Shown piece by piece: positions 1 through 9,201 of a DNA stretch of 36,583 nt; the first letter of the stretch is position 1; the number at the start of each line of letters is the position of its first letter. The notes below the pieces were generated by a model. That model searched no databases. It was not told the origin of the DNA and saw nothing but the letters and a program-made list of their open reading frames with translations. This stretch comes from Luminiphilus sp. (lineage in GTDB: Bacteria > Pseudomonadota > Gammaproteobacteria > Pseudomonadales > Halieaceae): positions 1 through 36,583 of the forward strand of contig JAQXAF010000020.1 in the NCBI GenBank assembly GCA_029253085.1, given 5' to 3'. Position numbers and translations under genes: made by a program.

Positions 1-2409
1 TCAGCGCTCCTTCTTGCTGTCTCTGTTGTCGTTGGCATCAGTGCTTTTGTAAATAGCCTGCAGTCCGCCCTAGTCAGTGAGAGCTTGCGCTTTCTCGCTG
101 CTGATCGTGTGATTCGGAGCAGCCAGGCCATTCCCAATGACTGGACGGCCCGTGCAGAGCTTGATGGACTTAGGGTGGCCCAAACTTTGGGATTTCCCTC
201 CATGGCTGTCACTGAAAGTGACAATCTATATCTCGCTTCGATCATGGCTGTTAGTTCGGGGTATCCACTAAGAGGGGAACTGTTGGCCAGTGAAACTCCC
301 TACGGTGAGGTACGAGGCGATGTCGGTATTCCCAAGGCAGGAGAGGCTTGGCTGGCGCCACGGCTTTTTGCTCTGTTGGAGGTCAAGCCGGGGGATCGAG
401 TTTGGGTTGGAGATAAAGCCCTGATCGTTTCTGGTGCTGTTCGTGGTCAGCCGGATACGGCCAGCGCGGCCTTTGGATATGGGCCAAGATTGTTGATGAA
501 TCTGTCTGATATTCCTGCAACAGGGATCATCCAGCCGGGCAGTCGTGTGACTTGGAGGTTACTGCTAGCAGGTGAAGCAGCCGTACTAGACGCTTTTACT
601 CAGTGGGTAACGCCGCTTTTGAATCAAGGACAACGTTTGCTGGGTGTCGAGGACAGTCAGCCTAGCATTAGTCGTACATTAGATAGGGCCCAAGGGTTTT
701 TATTGCTCGCCGGAAGTTTGGGCGTGGTGTTAGCTGCCGCCGCAATAGCCCTCGCGGCTCGAAGATTTTCGGAGCGGCATACAGATCATGTAGCGATCAT
801 GAAAAGCTTGGGGGCTAGTCGCGTACGAATCGCCAAGCTCTACGGTGGCAGTTTGCTCATACTGGGTGTCTTCGCCACCGTGTTGGGCTGCGCTTTGGGT
901 TGGGCTCTCCAAGCACTATTTTTCCAGCTTTTTGCCGAGCAATTGCGCGTGCAGCCAGGAGCTGTAGGTTTTGAACCCTATTTAATCGGTGGAGCCACCG
1001 CATTGGTTTGCTTGGGATTTTTTGCTTGGCCACCACTGCAGCGGCTTGCCCAGATACCGCCCTTGCGAGTTTTGCGCCGTGATGTTGATGCTGGCAGCGC
1101 CCAACGCTGGATGGACTATGCCTTGGGTGCAATCTCGATTTTTGTCCTGATGTGGTGGTACTCAGGGGATCTCAGAGTAACCGGCAGTGTGGTGGCGGGT
1201 TTGTCCCTGACGGTCGGGGTTGGCTATTGCGGCGCTCAAATTCTTTTGCGAGGCGGACGAGCGCTAGGAAGCGCGGCGGGTAGCGTGTGGCGTCTCGCCT
1301 TGGCTAATTTGCAGCGCCGAGGGACTGTAAATGCGCTGCAAATGGTTATCTTTGCCATTGCGATTATGCTGATGCTGGTTTTGGTTATTGTTAGGGGTGC
1401 CCTGATTGACCAGTGGCAGGCCCAGCTGCCACCGGGAAGCCCAAATCATTTTATGCTGAATATCACGGCCGACGAACGTGCGTCGTTGACCAGCTTTCTA
1501 TCCGAACGAGGCATCGAATCACAGCCTCAATTCCCTATGACACGAGGTCGGGTCATGGCAGTTAACGGTGAGAGGTTGGCGACAGCAGACAGCGCACAGT
1601 CACAACGACGCCAGCGGGAGGCTAATTTTACTTATGCAGACACGTTGCCGGAGGCCAATGAAATTATCGCGGGAGAGTGGTGGGATGCCGATACCGATGA
1701 GGCGCAGGTGTCTCTGGAGGAGGAGTTTGCGCAGCGTGTAGGAGCCAAGGTTGGGGATGTCCTGGAGCTGCGTATTGCTTCTGATAGCTTCCAAGCCACG
1801 GTCTCAAGCGTTAGAGAATCTGACTGGCAAAGCATGAAGCCCAACTTCTTCGTCATCTTTCCTAGGAAAACATTGGAGCGTTTCCCTAAAACATTTCTCA
1901 CCAGCTTTTATCTACCCCCAGAACAAAAAGCGCTGCTGAATACGCTGATCACTTCTTTCCCAACGGTAACAATTATTGAGCTCGACATCGTTATCGCTGA
2001 AATTCGCACGATTATAGATCGGGTGGGTCAGGCTATTGAATTGGTGTTGGCGGTTATTTTACTGGCGGGTGGTTTGGTCCTGATCGCGGGCGTTCAGGCC
2101 AGTGTCGATATTCGTTTGCGGGAAAGTGCACTTTTAAGGGCGCTTGGGGCTAAAAAAAGTTTGTTGTTGGGCGCACTGCTCATAGAGTTCTCTACCCTCG
2201 GTGCATTTGCAGGTCTACTCGCCATATTGGGAGCTGAAACGGCGGCGTGGGCACTTCAAACCCAAGCCCTGGACCTCTCCTATCAGGCGAGTCCTTGGCT
2301 GTGGCCCTGGAGTATTTTTGCGGGTGTGAGTCTCATTGGTGGGCTGGGGGTTTTGAGCTGTCGCAAAGCGGTGACAGTGCCACCGCTGGTTGTTCTGCGA
2401 GAGCTCTAG
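1..2409 (+). CDS. FtsX/YbbP-family ABC transporter permease (5' end missing)
   Basis: The reading frame is open from base 1, so the true start lies upstream; 802 residues remain. It begins inside a hydrophobic segment (LLLAVSVVVGIS), followed by a large extracytoplasmic domain. Paired membrane-helix blocks follow near bases 700-1040, 1110-1260, 1330-1410 and 2030-2370. Two copies of the FtsX-type signature are visible: a helix, then a cytoplasmic stretch with an (I/L)-(M/L)-(K/R)-(S/A)-LGA motif (IMKSLGASR near 800, LLRALGAKKS near 2140). This architecture matches the YbbP-type permease that pairs with a YbbA-like ATPase and often neighbours tesA; neither partner is in the window, and both would be expected upstream. 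The protein is inner-membrane; the substrate is unknown, with envelope lipid or lipoprotein handling the usual guess. The gene ends 6 nt before the convergent mdh stop with no terminator between. Family is confident, exact name is not. Confidence 0.82.
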   Translation, partial: SALLLAVSVVVGISAFVNSLQSALVSESLRFLAADRVIRSSQAIPNDWTARAELDGLRVAQTLGFPSMAVTESDNLYLASIMAVSSGYPLRGELLASETPYGEVRGDVGIPKAGEAWLAPRLFALLEVKPGDRVWVGDKALIVSGAVRGQPDTASAAFGYGPRLLMNLSDIPATGIIQPGSRVTWRLLLAGEAAVLDAFTQWVTPLLNQGQRLLGVEDSQPSISRTLDRAQGFLLLAGSLGVVLAAAAIALAARRFSERHTDHVAIMKSLGASRVRIAKLYGGSLLILGVFATVLGCALGWALQALFFQLFAEQLRVQPGAVGFEPYLIGGATALVCLGFFAWPPLQRLAQIPPLRVLRRDVDAGSAQRWMDYALGAISIFVLMWWYSGDLRVTGSVVAGLSLTVGVGYCGAQILLRGGRALGSAAGSVWRLALANLQRRGTVNALQMVIFAIAIMLMLVLVIVRGALIDQWQAQLPPGSPNHFMLNITADERASLTSFLSERGIESQPQFPMTRGRVMAVNGERLATADSAQSQRRQREANFTYADTLPEANEIIAGEWWDADTDEAQVSLEEEFAQRVGAKVGDVLELRIASDSFQATVSSVRESDWQSMKPNFFVIFPRKTLERFPKTFLTSFYLPPEQKALLNTLITSFPTVTIIELDIVIAEIRTIIDRVGQAIELVLAVILLAGGLVLIAGVQASVDIRLRESALLRALGAKKSLLLGALLIEFSTLGAFAGLLAILGAETAAWALQTQALDLSYQASPWLWPWSIFAGVSLIGGLGVLSCRKAVTVPPLVVLREL

Positions 2410-2415
2410 CAGGAC

Positions 2416-3396
2416 TTATCCTAAAAGATGTGCGACGGCATCGCGCTCATCTGAAAGTTCCTGCGCCGTGGCATCCATCTTTGATCGACTGAACTCACCG
2501 ACATCAACGCCCTGTACGATGGCCCAGTCGCCATCGGTGCAGCGGCAGGGGAATGAGTAGATGAGCCCTTCGGGTATTCCATAGGAGCCGTCTGAGTACA
2601 CGCCCATGGAGACCCAGTCTTCAGCCTCAGTTCCCAGAGCCCAGCTGCGCATATGGTCGCTGGCGGCATTGGCGGCAGACGCTGCAGAAGATGCTCCGCG
2701 CGCTTCAATAATGGCGGCGCCTCGCTGTTGTACCGTAGGAATGAAACTCTCTTCGTACCAAGTCTGATCGATGAGATCGATCGCCTTACCGTCCTTGACC
2801 TTTGCATTGAACAGATCGGGGTACTGCGTTGCTGAGTGGTTACCCCAGATAGTCATGCAGGTTACGTCATTAACCGTTGTGCCGGTTTTTTGCGCAATCT
2901 GCGTTGCCGCTCGGTTGTGGTCGAGGCGGGTCATGGCGGTGAAGTTTCGGGGATCTAAATCCGGTGCATTGCGCTGCGTAATTAAAGCGTTGGTGTTGGC
3001 GGGGTTGCCTACGACTAAAACCTTGGCGTTGCGTGACGCATGATCGTTCAAGGCCTTGCCTTGAACTGAAAAAATAGCGGCATTGGCTTCGAGCAAATCT
3101 TTACGCTCCATGCCGGGCCCGCGGGGTCTTGCACCTACAAGCAAGGCGTAATCGGTATCCTTGAAACCTACGTTAGGATCATCCGTACACACAACACCGG
3201 CTAACAAAGGAAAGGCGCAGTCGTCTAGCTCCATCCGCACGCCCTCCAGGGCCGTCATCGCTGGCGTGATGTCAAGCAACTGTAAAATAATGGGTTGGTC
3301 ATCGCCCAACATGGCGCCAGAGGCGATACGAAATAGAAGGGCGTAACCAATTTGGCCTGCGGCGCCGGTAACCGTTACGCGAACGGGAGCTTTCAT
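2416..3396 (-). CDS. mdh: Malate dehydrogenase (NAD-dependent)
   Basis: Interconverts malate and oxaloacetate with NAD(H) in the cytosol, a TCA-cycle step. The 326-residue product has the Rossmann loop GAAGQIG (residues 11-17), an acidic residue for NAD ribose (D42), the substrate-binding loop [13 protein letters not shown] with R92 and R98, the TRLDHNR motif (D159, R162) and catalytic H187 in WGNHSAT. Length and motifs fit the ~326-residue 'type 2' malate dehydrogenases. The start was placed at the ATG at 3396, with GAGG 9 nt upstream; an in-frame ATG at 3402 leaves only 3 nt after GAGG. The open frame extends further upstream to 3525, but that part has no family similarity. The gene is monocistronic here, convergent with the permease, and divergent from ttcA across ~230 bp. 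Confidence 0.96.
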   Translation of the reverse strand: MKAPVRVTVTGAAGQIGYALLFRIASGAMLGDDQPIILQLLDITPAMTALEGVRMELDDCAFPLLAGVVCTDDPNVGFKDTDYALLVGARPRGPGMERKDLLEANAAIFSVQGKALNDHASRNAKVLVVGNPANTNALITQRNAPDLDPRNFTAMTRLDHNRAATQIAQKTGTTVNDVTCMTIWGNHSATQYPDLFNAKVKDGKAIDLIDQTWYEESFIPTVQQRGAAIIEARGASSAASAANAASDHMRSWALGTEAEDWVSMGVYSDGSYGIPEGLIYSFPCRCTDGDWAIVQGVDVGEFSRSKMDATAQELSDERDAVAHLLG

Positions 3397-3540
3397 AATC
3401 ATGATCCTCAGTGGGAAGCGAAGTGGCTGCGCAGGGTCTAGGAGTTCTCCCTCGACAACGCCTGCTGCGGGCGCGATTTTCCGGTGCTGACAACAAAAAC
3501 TCAAGTCGTAAGCGGATCTAAACAAATTTTATGTGTGTAT

Positions 3541-3570
3541 TTGGACCCAAAAGCAGGCTTTCTATATGAT
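3541..3570 (+). promoter_or_regulatory. Candidate promoter for ttcA-ccm
   Basis: TTGGAC (3541-3546), an 18-bp spacer and TATGAT (3565-3570, 5 of 6 matches to TATAAT) lie upstream of ttcA. A start of transcription near 3577 would exclude the upstream in-frame ATG at 3566 and support the ATG at 3626. The -35 is poor (3 of 6), so this is a guess from pattern only. No FNR/Anr-type palindrome (TTGAT-N4-ATCAA) was seen here. Confidence 0.35.
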
Positions 3571-3625
3571 CGACGCTTCTTTAGGCCGGTGTACGGCCGT
3601 GTCAGGACCCGCCCGAGACAATTTT

Positions 3626-4498
3626 ATGCACACCGCGAGCCCAACAAATAGCAGTTTTTTCAAAGATACGCGAAAGCAGGATTATTCCTTAAACAAACTC
3701 CGCAAGCGTTTGCAGCGGAATGTTGGTAAGGCCATTGCCGATTTTGCCATGATCGAAGCGGGTGATCGTATTATGGTGTGCCTATCCGGGGGCAAAGATT
3801 CCTATGCCATGCTCGATATCTTAATAAACCTCAGAGATCGTGCCCCTATTGAATTTGAGCTGATTGCAGTTAATTTAGATCAAAAACAGCCGGATTTTCC
3901 CGAGGAGGTATTGCCCAATTACCTCGAAGCACTTGGCGTTCCTTACTACATTTTGGAGCGAGACACCTACAGCGTGGTGAAATCTGTGATTCCAGAGGGT
4001 AAAACGACCTGTGGACTTTGTTCGAGGCTGCGACGCGGCACGCTCTATGGATTTGCGGAGCAAATAGGCGCGAGTAAAATCGCTTTGGGCCACCACCGCG
4101 ATGACATTGTCGAAACATTATTTTTGAATTTGTTTTTTGCTGGCAAGCTCAAGGCAATGCCGCCGAAACTGCTGAGCGACGACAAGAAGAATATTGTTAT
4201 CAGACCCATGGCTTATTGTAAGGAAGACGATATTGCCCAATATGCTGAAGCGAAAGCGTTTCCCATTATTCCTTGCAATCTGTGCGGGTCCCAAACCAAC
4301 CTGCAGCGGCAAGAAATTAAACACATGCTTCAAGGTTGGGAGCGGCAGTATCCTGGGCGAATTGAGACTATTTTTAAGGCGCTAAGTAGCGTTTCACCCT
4401 CGCAGCTAGCCGATCAAAATCTGTTTAATTTCAGGGATTTAAAGCTTGAAGTTGATACGGAGCCTCATCTTCCGGAATTCAAGGTTGTACAGTTATGA
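3626..4498 (+). CDS. ttcA: tRNA 2-thiocytidine(32) synthetase TtcA
   Basis: ATP- and iron-sulfur-dependent enzyme that thiolates cytidine 32 of certain tRNAs. The 290-residue product carries the PP-loop SGGKDS (54-59), the CGLC pair (C129, C132) and the CNLC motif (C217, C220), which includes the third cluster ligand in this family. It also has GHHRDD (155-160) and the typical block around PPKLLSDD. The frame is open back to 3533, but family similarity begins around [13 protein letters not shown], so the ATG at 3626 ([10 protein letters not shown]) gives a normal N-terminus. Its ribosome-binding site is weak, and an in-frame ATG at 3566 is the alternative. ccmA begins 14 nt after the stop, so ttcA looks like the first gene of the ccm transcript. 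Confidence 0.96.
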   Translation: MHTASPTNSSFFKDTRKQDYSLNKLRKRLQRNVGKAIADFAMIEAGDRIMVCLSGGKDSYAMLDILINLRDRAPIEFELIAVNLDQKQPDFPEEVLPNYLEALGVPYYILERDTYSVVKSVIPEGKTTCGLCSRLRRGTLYGFAEQIGASKIALGHHRDDIVETLFLNLFFAGKLKAMPPKLLSDDKKNIVIRPMAYCKEDDIAQYAEAKAFPIIPCNLCGSQTNLQRQEIKHMLQGWERQYPGRIETIFKALSSVSPSQLADQNLFNFRDLKLEVDTEPHLPEFKVVQL

Positions 4499-4512
4499 TG
4501 GCTCACGCTTAA

Positions 4513-5109
4513 ATGCCAGCAGACCTACTCAAGCTCGAGTCTGTTGACCTAGACCGTGGGGTGCGCCGTTTGCTTTCTGGGGTGTCGTTTGTTGTGCGTG
4601 AAGGTGACTGCTGGCAAATGCTGGGCAGTAACGGTAGCGGTAAAACCAGCCTTATGAGGGCCATTGCGGGATTAACTCGTCTAGGTTTACAAGGGGATCG
4701 CGTCTGTACCGAGAGCGTGATCTACCAAGGGCATCTGCCCGGGCTGAAATCGCTGTTGAGCTGTAGGGAAAATCTGCGCTGGCACGGCAGTGGCCGCGTG
4801 ACTGACGACTTTCAAAAAATTGATGTGGCTCTTGCCCGGGTTGGACTCCAGGGGTACGAGGAGACAGAAATTTGCCAATTATCTGCAGGGCAGCAACGTC
4901 GTGTTGGGCTGGCGAGATTGTGGCTATCCGAAGCCCAATTATGGTTGTTGGACGAGCCTTTTACCGCCATTGATGTTGACGGGACGGCGATGCTGGAGGC
5001 ACAAATACAGCGTCATTGTGAAGCGGGCGGTGCCGTCGTGTTTACCAGTCACCAGCCTACCCGTATGGCGGCACTAAAAATGTTGGACCTCAATCAATAT
5101 GCTGCCTGA
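4513..5109 (+). CDS. ccmA: Cytochrome c maturation ATPase CcmA
   Basis: ATP-binding subunit of the CcmABCD complex; in the family it hydrolyses ATP to release holo-CcmE from CcmC. At 198 residues it has Walker A GSNGSGKT (38-45), the ABC signature LSAGQ (123-127), Walker B LWLLDEP (143-149) and the switch histidine H180 in FTSHQ. It is a single short ABC domain with no membrane segment, as expected for CcmA. The start at 4513 follows ttcA by 14 nt and has only a poor Shine-Dalgarno match, which suggests coupling to ttcA translation. Its 3' end overlaps ccmB by 11 nt. Confidence 0.96.
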   Translation: MPADLLKLESVDLDRGVRRLLSGVSFVVREGDCWQMLGSNGSGKTSLMRAIAGLTRLGLQGDRVCTESVIYQGHLPGLKSLLSCRENLRWHGSGRVTDDFQKIDVALARVGLQGYEETEICQLSAGQQRRVGLARLWLSEAQLWLLDEPFTAIDVDGTAMLEAQIQRHCEAGGAVVFTSHQPTRMAALKMLDLNQYAA

Positions 5110-5782
5110 GCTGGGCACATTCCTGCGCTTTCAGGCGCAGCGTCACCTGCAGGCTGCACTTCGTCGCCCGGGTGATATTGTCGGCCCCTTAATCTTCTTC
5201 TTAATGGTCGTAACGTTGTTTCCCCTGGGGTTAGGCCCCGATCCAGCGGTTTTAGCCGCACTGTCGCCGGGCATACTATGGGTCGTGGCATTGCTTTCTA
5301 GTCTCGTGGTGAGTGGTCGCCTGTTTCAAAGCGATTATGAGGATGGCACGCTAGAGCAGCTGGCACTATCTCCACATCCCCTAGCTCTTTCAGCGATGGT
5401 TGAAGTTTTTTGCCACTGGCTATTGAGTGGTATGTCTTTAGCTCTGGTATCACCCGTCTTTGCCGGATTGTTGAATATGCCAACTCAGGCGATGCCTGTG
5501 TTGATGTCGAGCTTGGCCTTAGGCACCTTGTGTTTGTCCCTTATCGGCGCTGTGGCGGCGTCGCTGACAGTCGCACTGCGGCGCGGCGGGGTGCTTTTGT
5601 CGTTGTTGTCAATTCCTCTTACTGTACCGGTATTGATTTTCGGGACGGCGGCGGTGCGGGAAGCGGCACTGGGCTACGACCCTACGTCTTGGTTAGCCTT
5701 GCTCGGCGCCCTAGCCGCCGGGGGTTGTGTACTGGCGCCATTTGCCATCGCAGCTGGGTTGCGTATTTCCTTGGAAGCCTAG
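5099..5782 (+). CDS. ccmB: Heme exporter/maturation membrane protein CcmB
   Basis: Integral membrane partner of CcmA in the CcmABCD complex of system I cytochrome c maturation. The 227-residue product matches the family length and holds about six hydrophobic segments (around residues 20-45, 55-70, 95-120, 130-155, 160-180, 195-220). The characteristic early stretch RRPGDIVGPLIFFLMVVTLFP is followed by the SDYEDGTLEQL loop typical of CcmB. The start overlaps the last codons of ccmA by 11 nt, implying translational coupling. A 39-nt gap, the longest inside the operon, separates it from ccmC. Confidence 0.95.
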   Translation: MLPELGTFLRFQAQRHLQAALRRPGDIVGPLIFFLMVVTLFPLGLGPDPAVLAALSPGILWVVALLSSLVVSGRLFQSDYEDGTLEQLALSPHPLALSAMVEVFCHWLLSGMSLALVSPVFAGLLNMPTQAMPVLMSSLALGTLCLSLIGAVAASLTVALRRGGVLLSLLSIPLTVPVLIFGTAAVREAALGYDPTSWLALLGALAAGGCVLAPFAIAAGLRISLEA

Positions 5783-5821
5783 GGACAATGTTTTTGAACA
5801 GGAACGGGATATAATCAGAGC

Positions 5822-6553
5822 ATGTGGTCAATTGTGCACAAAATGGGTTCGCCGCCTTGGTTCTACCGGTTCGCTAATAGAGCGATCGCATGGCTGTTGC
5901 CCATTGTTCTGCTGGCCCTGGTCGTGGGCAGTATTTGGGGCTTGCTCATAGCGCCCCCCGATTATCGCCAGGGCAACAGCTACCGCATTATTTTTATTCA
6001 CGTTCCAGCGGCTGTGGTTGCACTCGCCGGCTATTACGTGATGGCAACGGCGGGGCTGATGAGCTTAGTCTGGAAGATCAAGATGGCCGATACGGCAATG
6101 CGAGCGCTGGCACCCGTGGGAGCCGCGCTGACATTTATCGCCTTGGTGACTGGCTCTATCTGGGGTAAGCCCACCTGGGGAGCCTGGTGGGTATGGGACG
6201 CTCGAATTACGTCGATGCTGATTCTGTTTTTTCTCTATTTGGGTGTAATGGCACTGTCTGAGGCCTTTGATAACAAAGCGGCGGCAGCCAAGGCCTGCGC
6301 CGTTTTGTCTTTGGTCGGTACCGTTAACATTCCCATTATTTATAAGTCCGTTGACTGGTGGTACAGCTTGCATCAGCCCGCGTCGATAAAGTTCACCGGG
6401 GAGAGTGCGATTGATACGTCAATGCTGTATCCCCTGTTGCTAATGATTTTGGCGTTTTATGGACTGTTTGCGCTGTCGGTGTTGTTGCGAATGCGTACCG
6501 AGTTACTGCTAACTTATCGCCAGTCTGCTTGGCTTAATGCGGAGGTGTCGTGA
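5822..6553 (+). CDS. ccmC: Heme-handling protein CcmC
   Basis: Inner-membrane protein that binds heme at its periplasmic face and loads it onto CcmE. The 243-residue product has six membrane helices and the tryptophan-rich WWD domain (residues 114-126, ending AWWVWDAR). Two flanking histidines, H60 (FIHVPAA) and H184 (YSLHQPAS), sit where the family's heme ligands are. Length and motifs are complete. The ATG at 5822 has no clear Shine-Dalgarno; an ATG at 5843 is possible but would trim the usual N-terminus. The stop overlaps the ccmD start as TGATG. Confidence 0.97.
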   Translation: MWSIVHKMGSPPWFYRFANRAIAWLLPIVLLALVVGSIWGLLIAPPDYRQGNSYRIIFIHVPAAVVALAGYYVMATAGLMSLVWKIKMADTAMRALAPVGAALTFIALVTGSIWGKPTWGAWWVWDARITSMLILFFLYLGVMALSEAFDNKAAAAKACAVLSLVGTVNIPIIYKSVDWWYSLHQPASIKFTGESAIDTSMLYPLLLMILAFYGLFALSVLLRMRTELLLTYRQSAWLNAEVS

Positions 6554-6765
6554 TGTATTTTGAAACCTGGTCAGCCGTTTGGCAGATGGATGGTCACGGC
6601 CCCTATGTCTGGGCAGCGTACAGCCTGACAGCTTTTGTTATTTTTTTGTTAATCGCTTCTCCCTGGTTTCGTGCCCGGCAGCTCACCCAAGCCCTTCGGG
6701 ATGACGCACACCGTCGTGCTGCAAAGGCGAGCCTCACGGGAGAAAATCATGCATCCGAAGCGTAA
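6553..6765 (+). CDS. ccmD: CcmD, small membrane subunit
   Basis: Small single-span protein of the CcmABCD complex, needed in the family for release of holo-CcmE. The 70-residue product has the usual N-terminal block (MDGHGPYVWAAY), one transmembrane helix at about residues 19-36, and a charged cytoplasmic tail with the conserved RARQLTQAL stretch. I chose the ATG at 6553, overlapping the ccmC stop (TGATG), because GGAGG at 6541-6545 is 7 nt upstream. A GTG at 6550 is in frame but closer to that site. The 3' end overlaps ccmE by 17 nt. Confidence 0.93.
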   Translation: MYFETWSAVWQMDGHGPYVWAAYSLTAFVIFLLIASPWFRARQLTQALRDDAHRRAAKASLTGENHASEA

Positions 6766-7210
6766 GCAGCGACTAATTATTTCAATTTGTATCGTTGTTT
6801 TTTCTAGTACTGCGATCGGGTTAGTGAGCTACGCGCTCCGGGGGAATATTAATCTGTTTTATCCCCCCGCAGATGTCACCGCGGGTATCGCGCCTACTGA
6901 TCGAGCGATCCGGGTGGGTGGCATGGTGGTCGAAGGCAGCATCAAACGTTCTGAAACTGATCTGACTACGGTTTTTTTGGTGACCGATTATGACGGGTCG
7001 GTTGAGATTAGCTACACCGGTATCCTGCCGGACTTATTTGCCGAGGGCGAAGGGGTCGTGGCGTCAGGAGTGTTAGGTCGCGACGGTCGATTCGTGGCGA
7101 CAGAAGTCCTGGCGAAACATGATGAGAACTACATGCCACCTGAGGTGGCGGCAGCGCTCGAAGGTAAAAAGCCCAAAGCGGGTTCTTATAATTTAGGGGA
7201 GGGCGGTTAA
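6749..7210 (+). CDS. ccmE: Periplasmic heme chaperone CcmE
   Basis: Membrane-anchored periplasmic chaperone that binds heme covalently and passes it to the CcmF/H lyase. The 153-residue product starts MHPKRKQRL, followed by one hydrophobic anchor (about residues 9-28) and the compact OB-like domain. The heme-attachment motif is AKHDENYMPPEV, with H124 and Y128. The frame is open upstream to 6671, but GGGAG 6 nt before the ATG at 6749 and the basic-then-hydrophobic N-terminus decide the start. It overlaps ccmD by 17 nt, and its stop overlaps the ccmF start as TAATG. Confidence 0.96.
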   Translation: MHPKRKQRLIISICIVVFSSTAIGLVSYALRGNINLFYPPADVTAGIAPTDRAIRVGGMVVEGSIKRSETDLTTVFLVTDYDGSVEISYTGILPDLFAEGEGVVASGVLGRDGRFVATEVLAKHDENYMPPEVAAALEGKKPKAGSYNLGEGG

Positions 7211-9201
7211 TGCTGGCCGAGGTAGGACATTTTGCGCTAATCATCGCGTTTGTGCTCGCGTGCCTGCAGGCCGTTGTGCCGCTTGTGGGTGCCTGGCGTG
7301 GGCACTCCGGCAGCATGCTGCTGGCGCCGCCCCTCGCGGTAGGCGTTTTTGTTTTCCTGCTCATTGCCTTCGTCATTCTGGCCACGACGTTTTTGCAGGA
7401 TGATTTTTCGGTCAAGGTAGTGGCGTCTAACTCGAATAGTTTTATGCCGGATATCTATAAGTTTTCGGCGGTCTGGGGCAACCATGAGGGCTCGCTACTT
7501 CTGTGGGTTCTGATCCTTTCTGGCTGGATGGTGGCGGTTGCTCAATTTAGCCGAGGATTGCCCCTCACGATGTTGGCTCGTGTGCTGGGCGTTATGGGAT
7601 TGGTTGCGGTGGGCTTTATCGCATTTTCACTGCTGACATCGAACCCCTTCGAGCGGCTTTTGCCGGGAATCCCCGCGGAGGGCCAGGACTTAAATCCGTT
7701 GCTGCAGGACCCGGGGCTTATCATTCACCCACCCCTTTTGTACATGGGGTATGTAGGATTTTCCGTGCCTTTTGCCTTCGCCATTGCGGCGTTGATGGGC
7801 GGGCGTCTCGACGCGGCTTGGGCGCGATGGTCCCGTCCTTGGACCAATGTCGCCTGGGGCTTTCTGTCTTTGGGTATCATGCTTGGTAGTTGGTGGGCTT
7901 ATTACGAATTGGGTTGGGGTGGCTGGTGGTTCTGGGATCCCGTCGAAAATGCCTCTTTTATGCCTTGGTTGGTAGGGGCCGCCCTTGTGCATTCCCTCGC
8001 CGCGACTGAAAAGCGCGGTTTGTTCAGGTCTTGGACCGTGCTTTTGGCGATAGCAGCGTTTTCTTTGTCCTTGCTCGGGACCTTTTTAGTGCGCTCGGGC
8101 GTACTCACTTCGGTGCACGCATTTGCTGCGGACCCTGATAGAGGGTTATTTATCCTCATCTTCCTCGCACTGGTTATCGGTGGCTCACTGGTACTGTATG
8201 CGCTGCGAGCCCCCACAGTCGCTAGTCGCGTGCAGTACGGAGCTTTTTCTCGCGAGGCACTGTTGCTGGCCAATAACTTTATTTTTGTGATTTCGGCGAC
8301 GACGGTGCTTTTGGGGACCCTTTTTCCACTCGTGATGGATGCCTTAGGCCAGGGGAAATACTCAGTCGGTCCTCCCTACTTTAACGCCGTTTTTGTGCCA
8401 CTGATGGCGCTGCTTGTCCCTTTTATGGGAATAGGGCCGGTGAGTCGCTGGAAGCAAGATGCGCCTTCTCGTTGGCGCCAAGAGCTACTGCTTCCTGCGG
8501 CTGTCGTGGTCTTGTGTGCCCTCGTCCTCCCCGTATTAACCTTGGGCTTCAACCTCTGGGTGGCTTTGGCTGTTTTGTTTTCCGGTTGGCTACTGGCGGG
8601 TCTGCTGCGAGACTTTCTTGACCGCACACGCACAGCCAAAGGTTTGTTCAGCAAATGGCGGCGCCTAACACCCAGCTATCTGGGTATGTTGTTGGCCCAT
8701 ACGGGCTTTGCTGCAATGATTCTTGGTGTGACAGTTGTGAGCCAACACAACGTCGAAAAAGATTTGCGTATGCTGCCCGGGGACTCTGAGGACGTGGCGG
8801 GTTATCGCTTTCATTTCGTCGGTGTGAATCCTGTTGCTGGCCCTAATTACGATGCGGATCAGGCCGATTTTCAGGTCTTTAAAGGTGAGACATTGGTCGC
8901 CGAGCTGTCTCCTCAAAAGCGCCGTTATCGCGCGAGTGGTCAGGTTATGACCGAGGCGGCCATTGACCCGGGCATGTTCAGGGATTTGTTTATTGCCATG
9001 GGTGAGCCTGTTGGTGAAGAGGCATGGGCTATCCGGTTGCAGTACAAACCAATGATTCGGTGGATTTGGTTTGGGGCTCTGATGATTGGGTTTGGTGCTT
9101 TAACGACAGCTTTTGATCGGCGCTATCGCTTGCGTGAGCGTCGTTTAGACACGGCTGAAACTCAGGCGGCTATGAATAGTCCAGCACATGCCAAGGCTTA
9201 A
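7210..9201 (+). CDS. ccmF: Holocytochrome c synthetase membrane subunit CcmF
   Basis: Large polytopic subunit of the heme lyase that attaches heme to CxxCH motifs of apocytochromes. The 663-residue product has many membrane helices and the WWD domain GWGGWWFWDPVENASF (about residues 235-250). Histidines sit at the family's heme-ligand positions: H173 (IIHPPLLYMG), H261 (LVHSLA), H303 (SVHAFA) and H497 (LLAHTGF). A periplasmic domain near residues 512-610 precedes the last helix. The start follows a purine-rich ribosome-binding site and shares TAATG with ccmE. The end overlaps ccmG by 14 nt. Confidence 0.97.
   Translation: MLAEVGHFALIIAFVLACLQAVVPLVGAWRGHSGSMLLAPPLAVGVFVFLLIAFVILATTFLQDDFSVKVVASNSNSFMPDIYKFSAVWGNHEGSLLLWVLILSGWMVAVAQFSRGLPLTMLARVLGVMGLVAVGFIAFSLLTSNPFERLLPGIPAEGQDLNPLLQDPGLIIHPPLLYMGYVGFSVPFAFAIAALMGGRLDAAWARWSRPWTNVAWGFLSLGIMLGSWWAYYELGWGGWWFWDPVENASFMPWLVGAALVHSLAATEKRGLFRSWTVLLAIAAFSLSLLGTFLVRSGVLTSVHAFAADPDRGLFILIFLALVIGGSLVLYALRAPTVASRVQYGAFSREALLLANNFIFVISATTVLLGTLFPLVMDALGQGKYSVGPPYFNAVFVPLMALLVPFMGIGPVSRWKQDAPSRWRQELLLPAAVVVLCALVLPVLTLGFNLWVALAVLFSGWLLAGLLRDFLDRTRTAKGLFSKWRRLTPSYLGMLLAHTGFAAMILGVTVVSQHNVEKDLRMLPGDSEDVAGYRFHFVGVNPVAGPNYDADQADFQVFKGETLVAELSPQKRRYRASGQVMTEAAIDPGMFRDLFIAMGEPVGEEAWAIRLQYKPMIRWIWFGALMIGFGALTTAFDRRYRLRERRLDTAETQAAMNSPAHAKA

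Noticed and set aside
2247-2492. 81-codon plus-strand frame spanning the permease-mdh junction
   Set aside because: Overlaps the ends of two convincing genes out of frame and has no recognisable product.
3533-3625. N-terminal extension of ttcA to 3533 or 3566
   Set aside because: The extension has no family similarity, and the candidate promoter -10 lies inside it; the ATG at 3626 gives a normal protein.
5810-5815. TATAAT just before ccmC as a promoter
   Set aside because: No acceptable -35 at 15-19 bp, and it lies only 7 nt from the ccmC start inside a tight operon.
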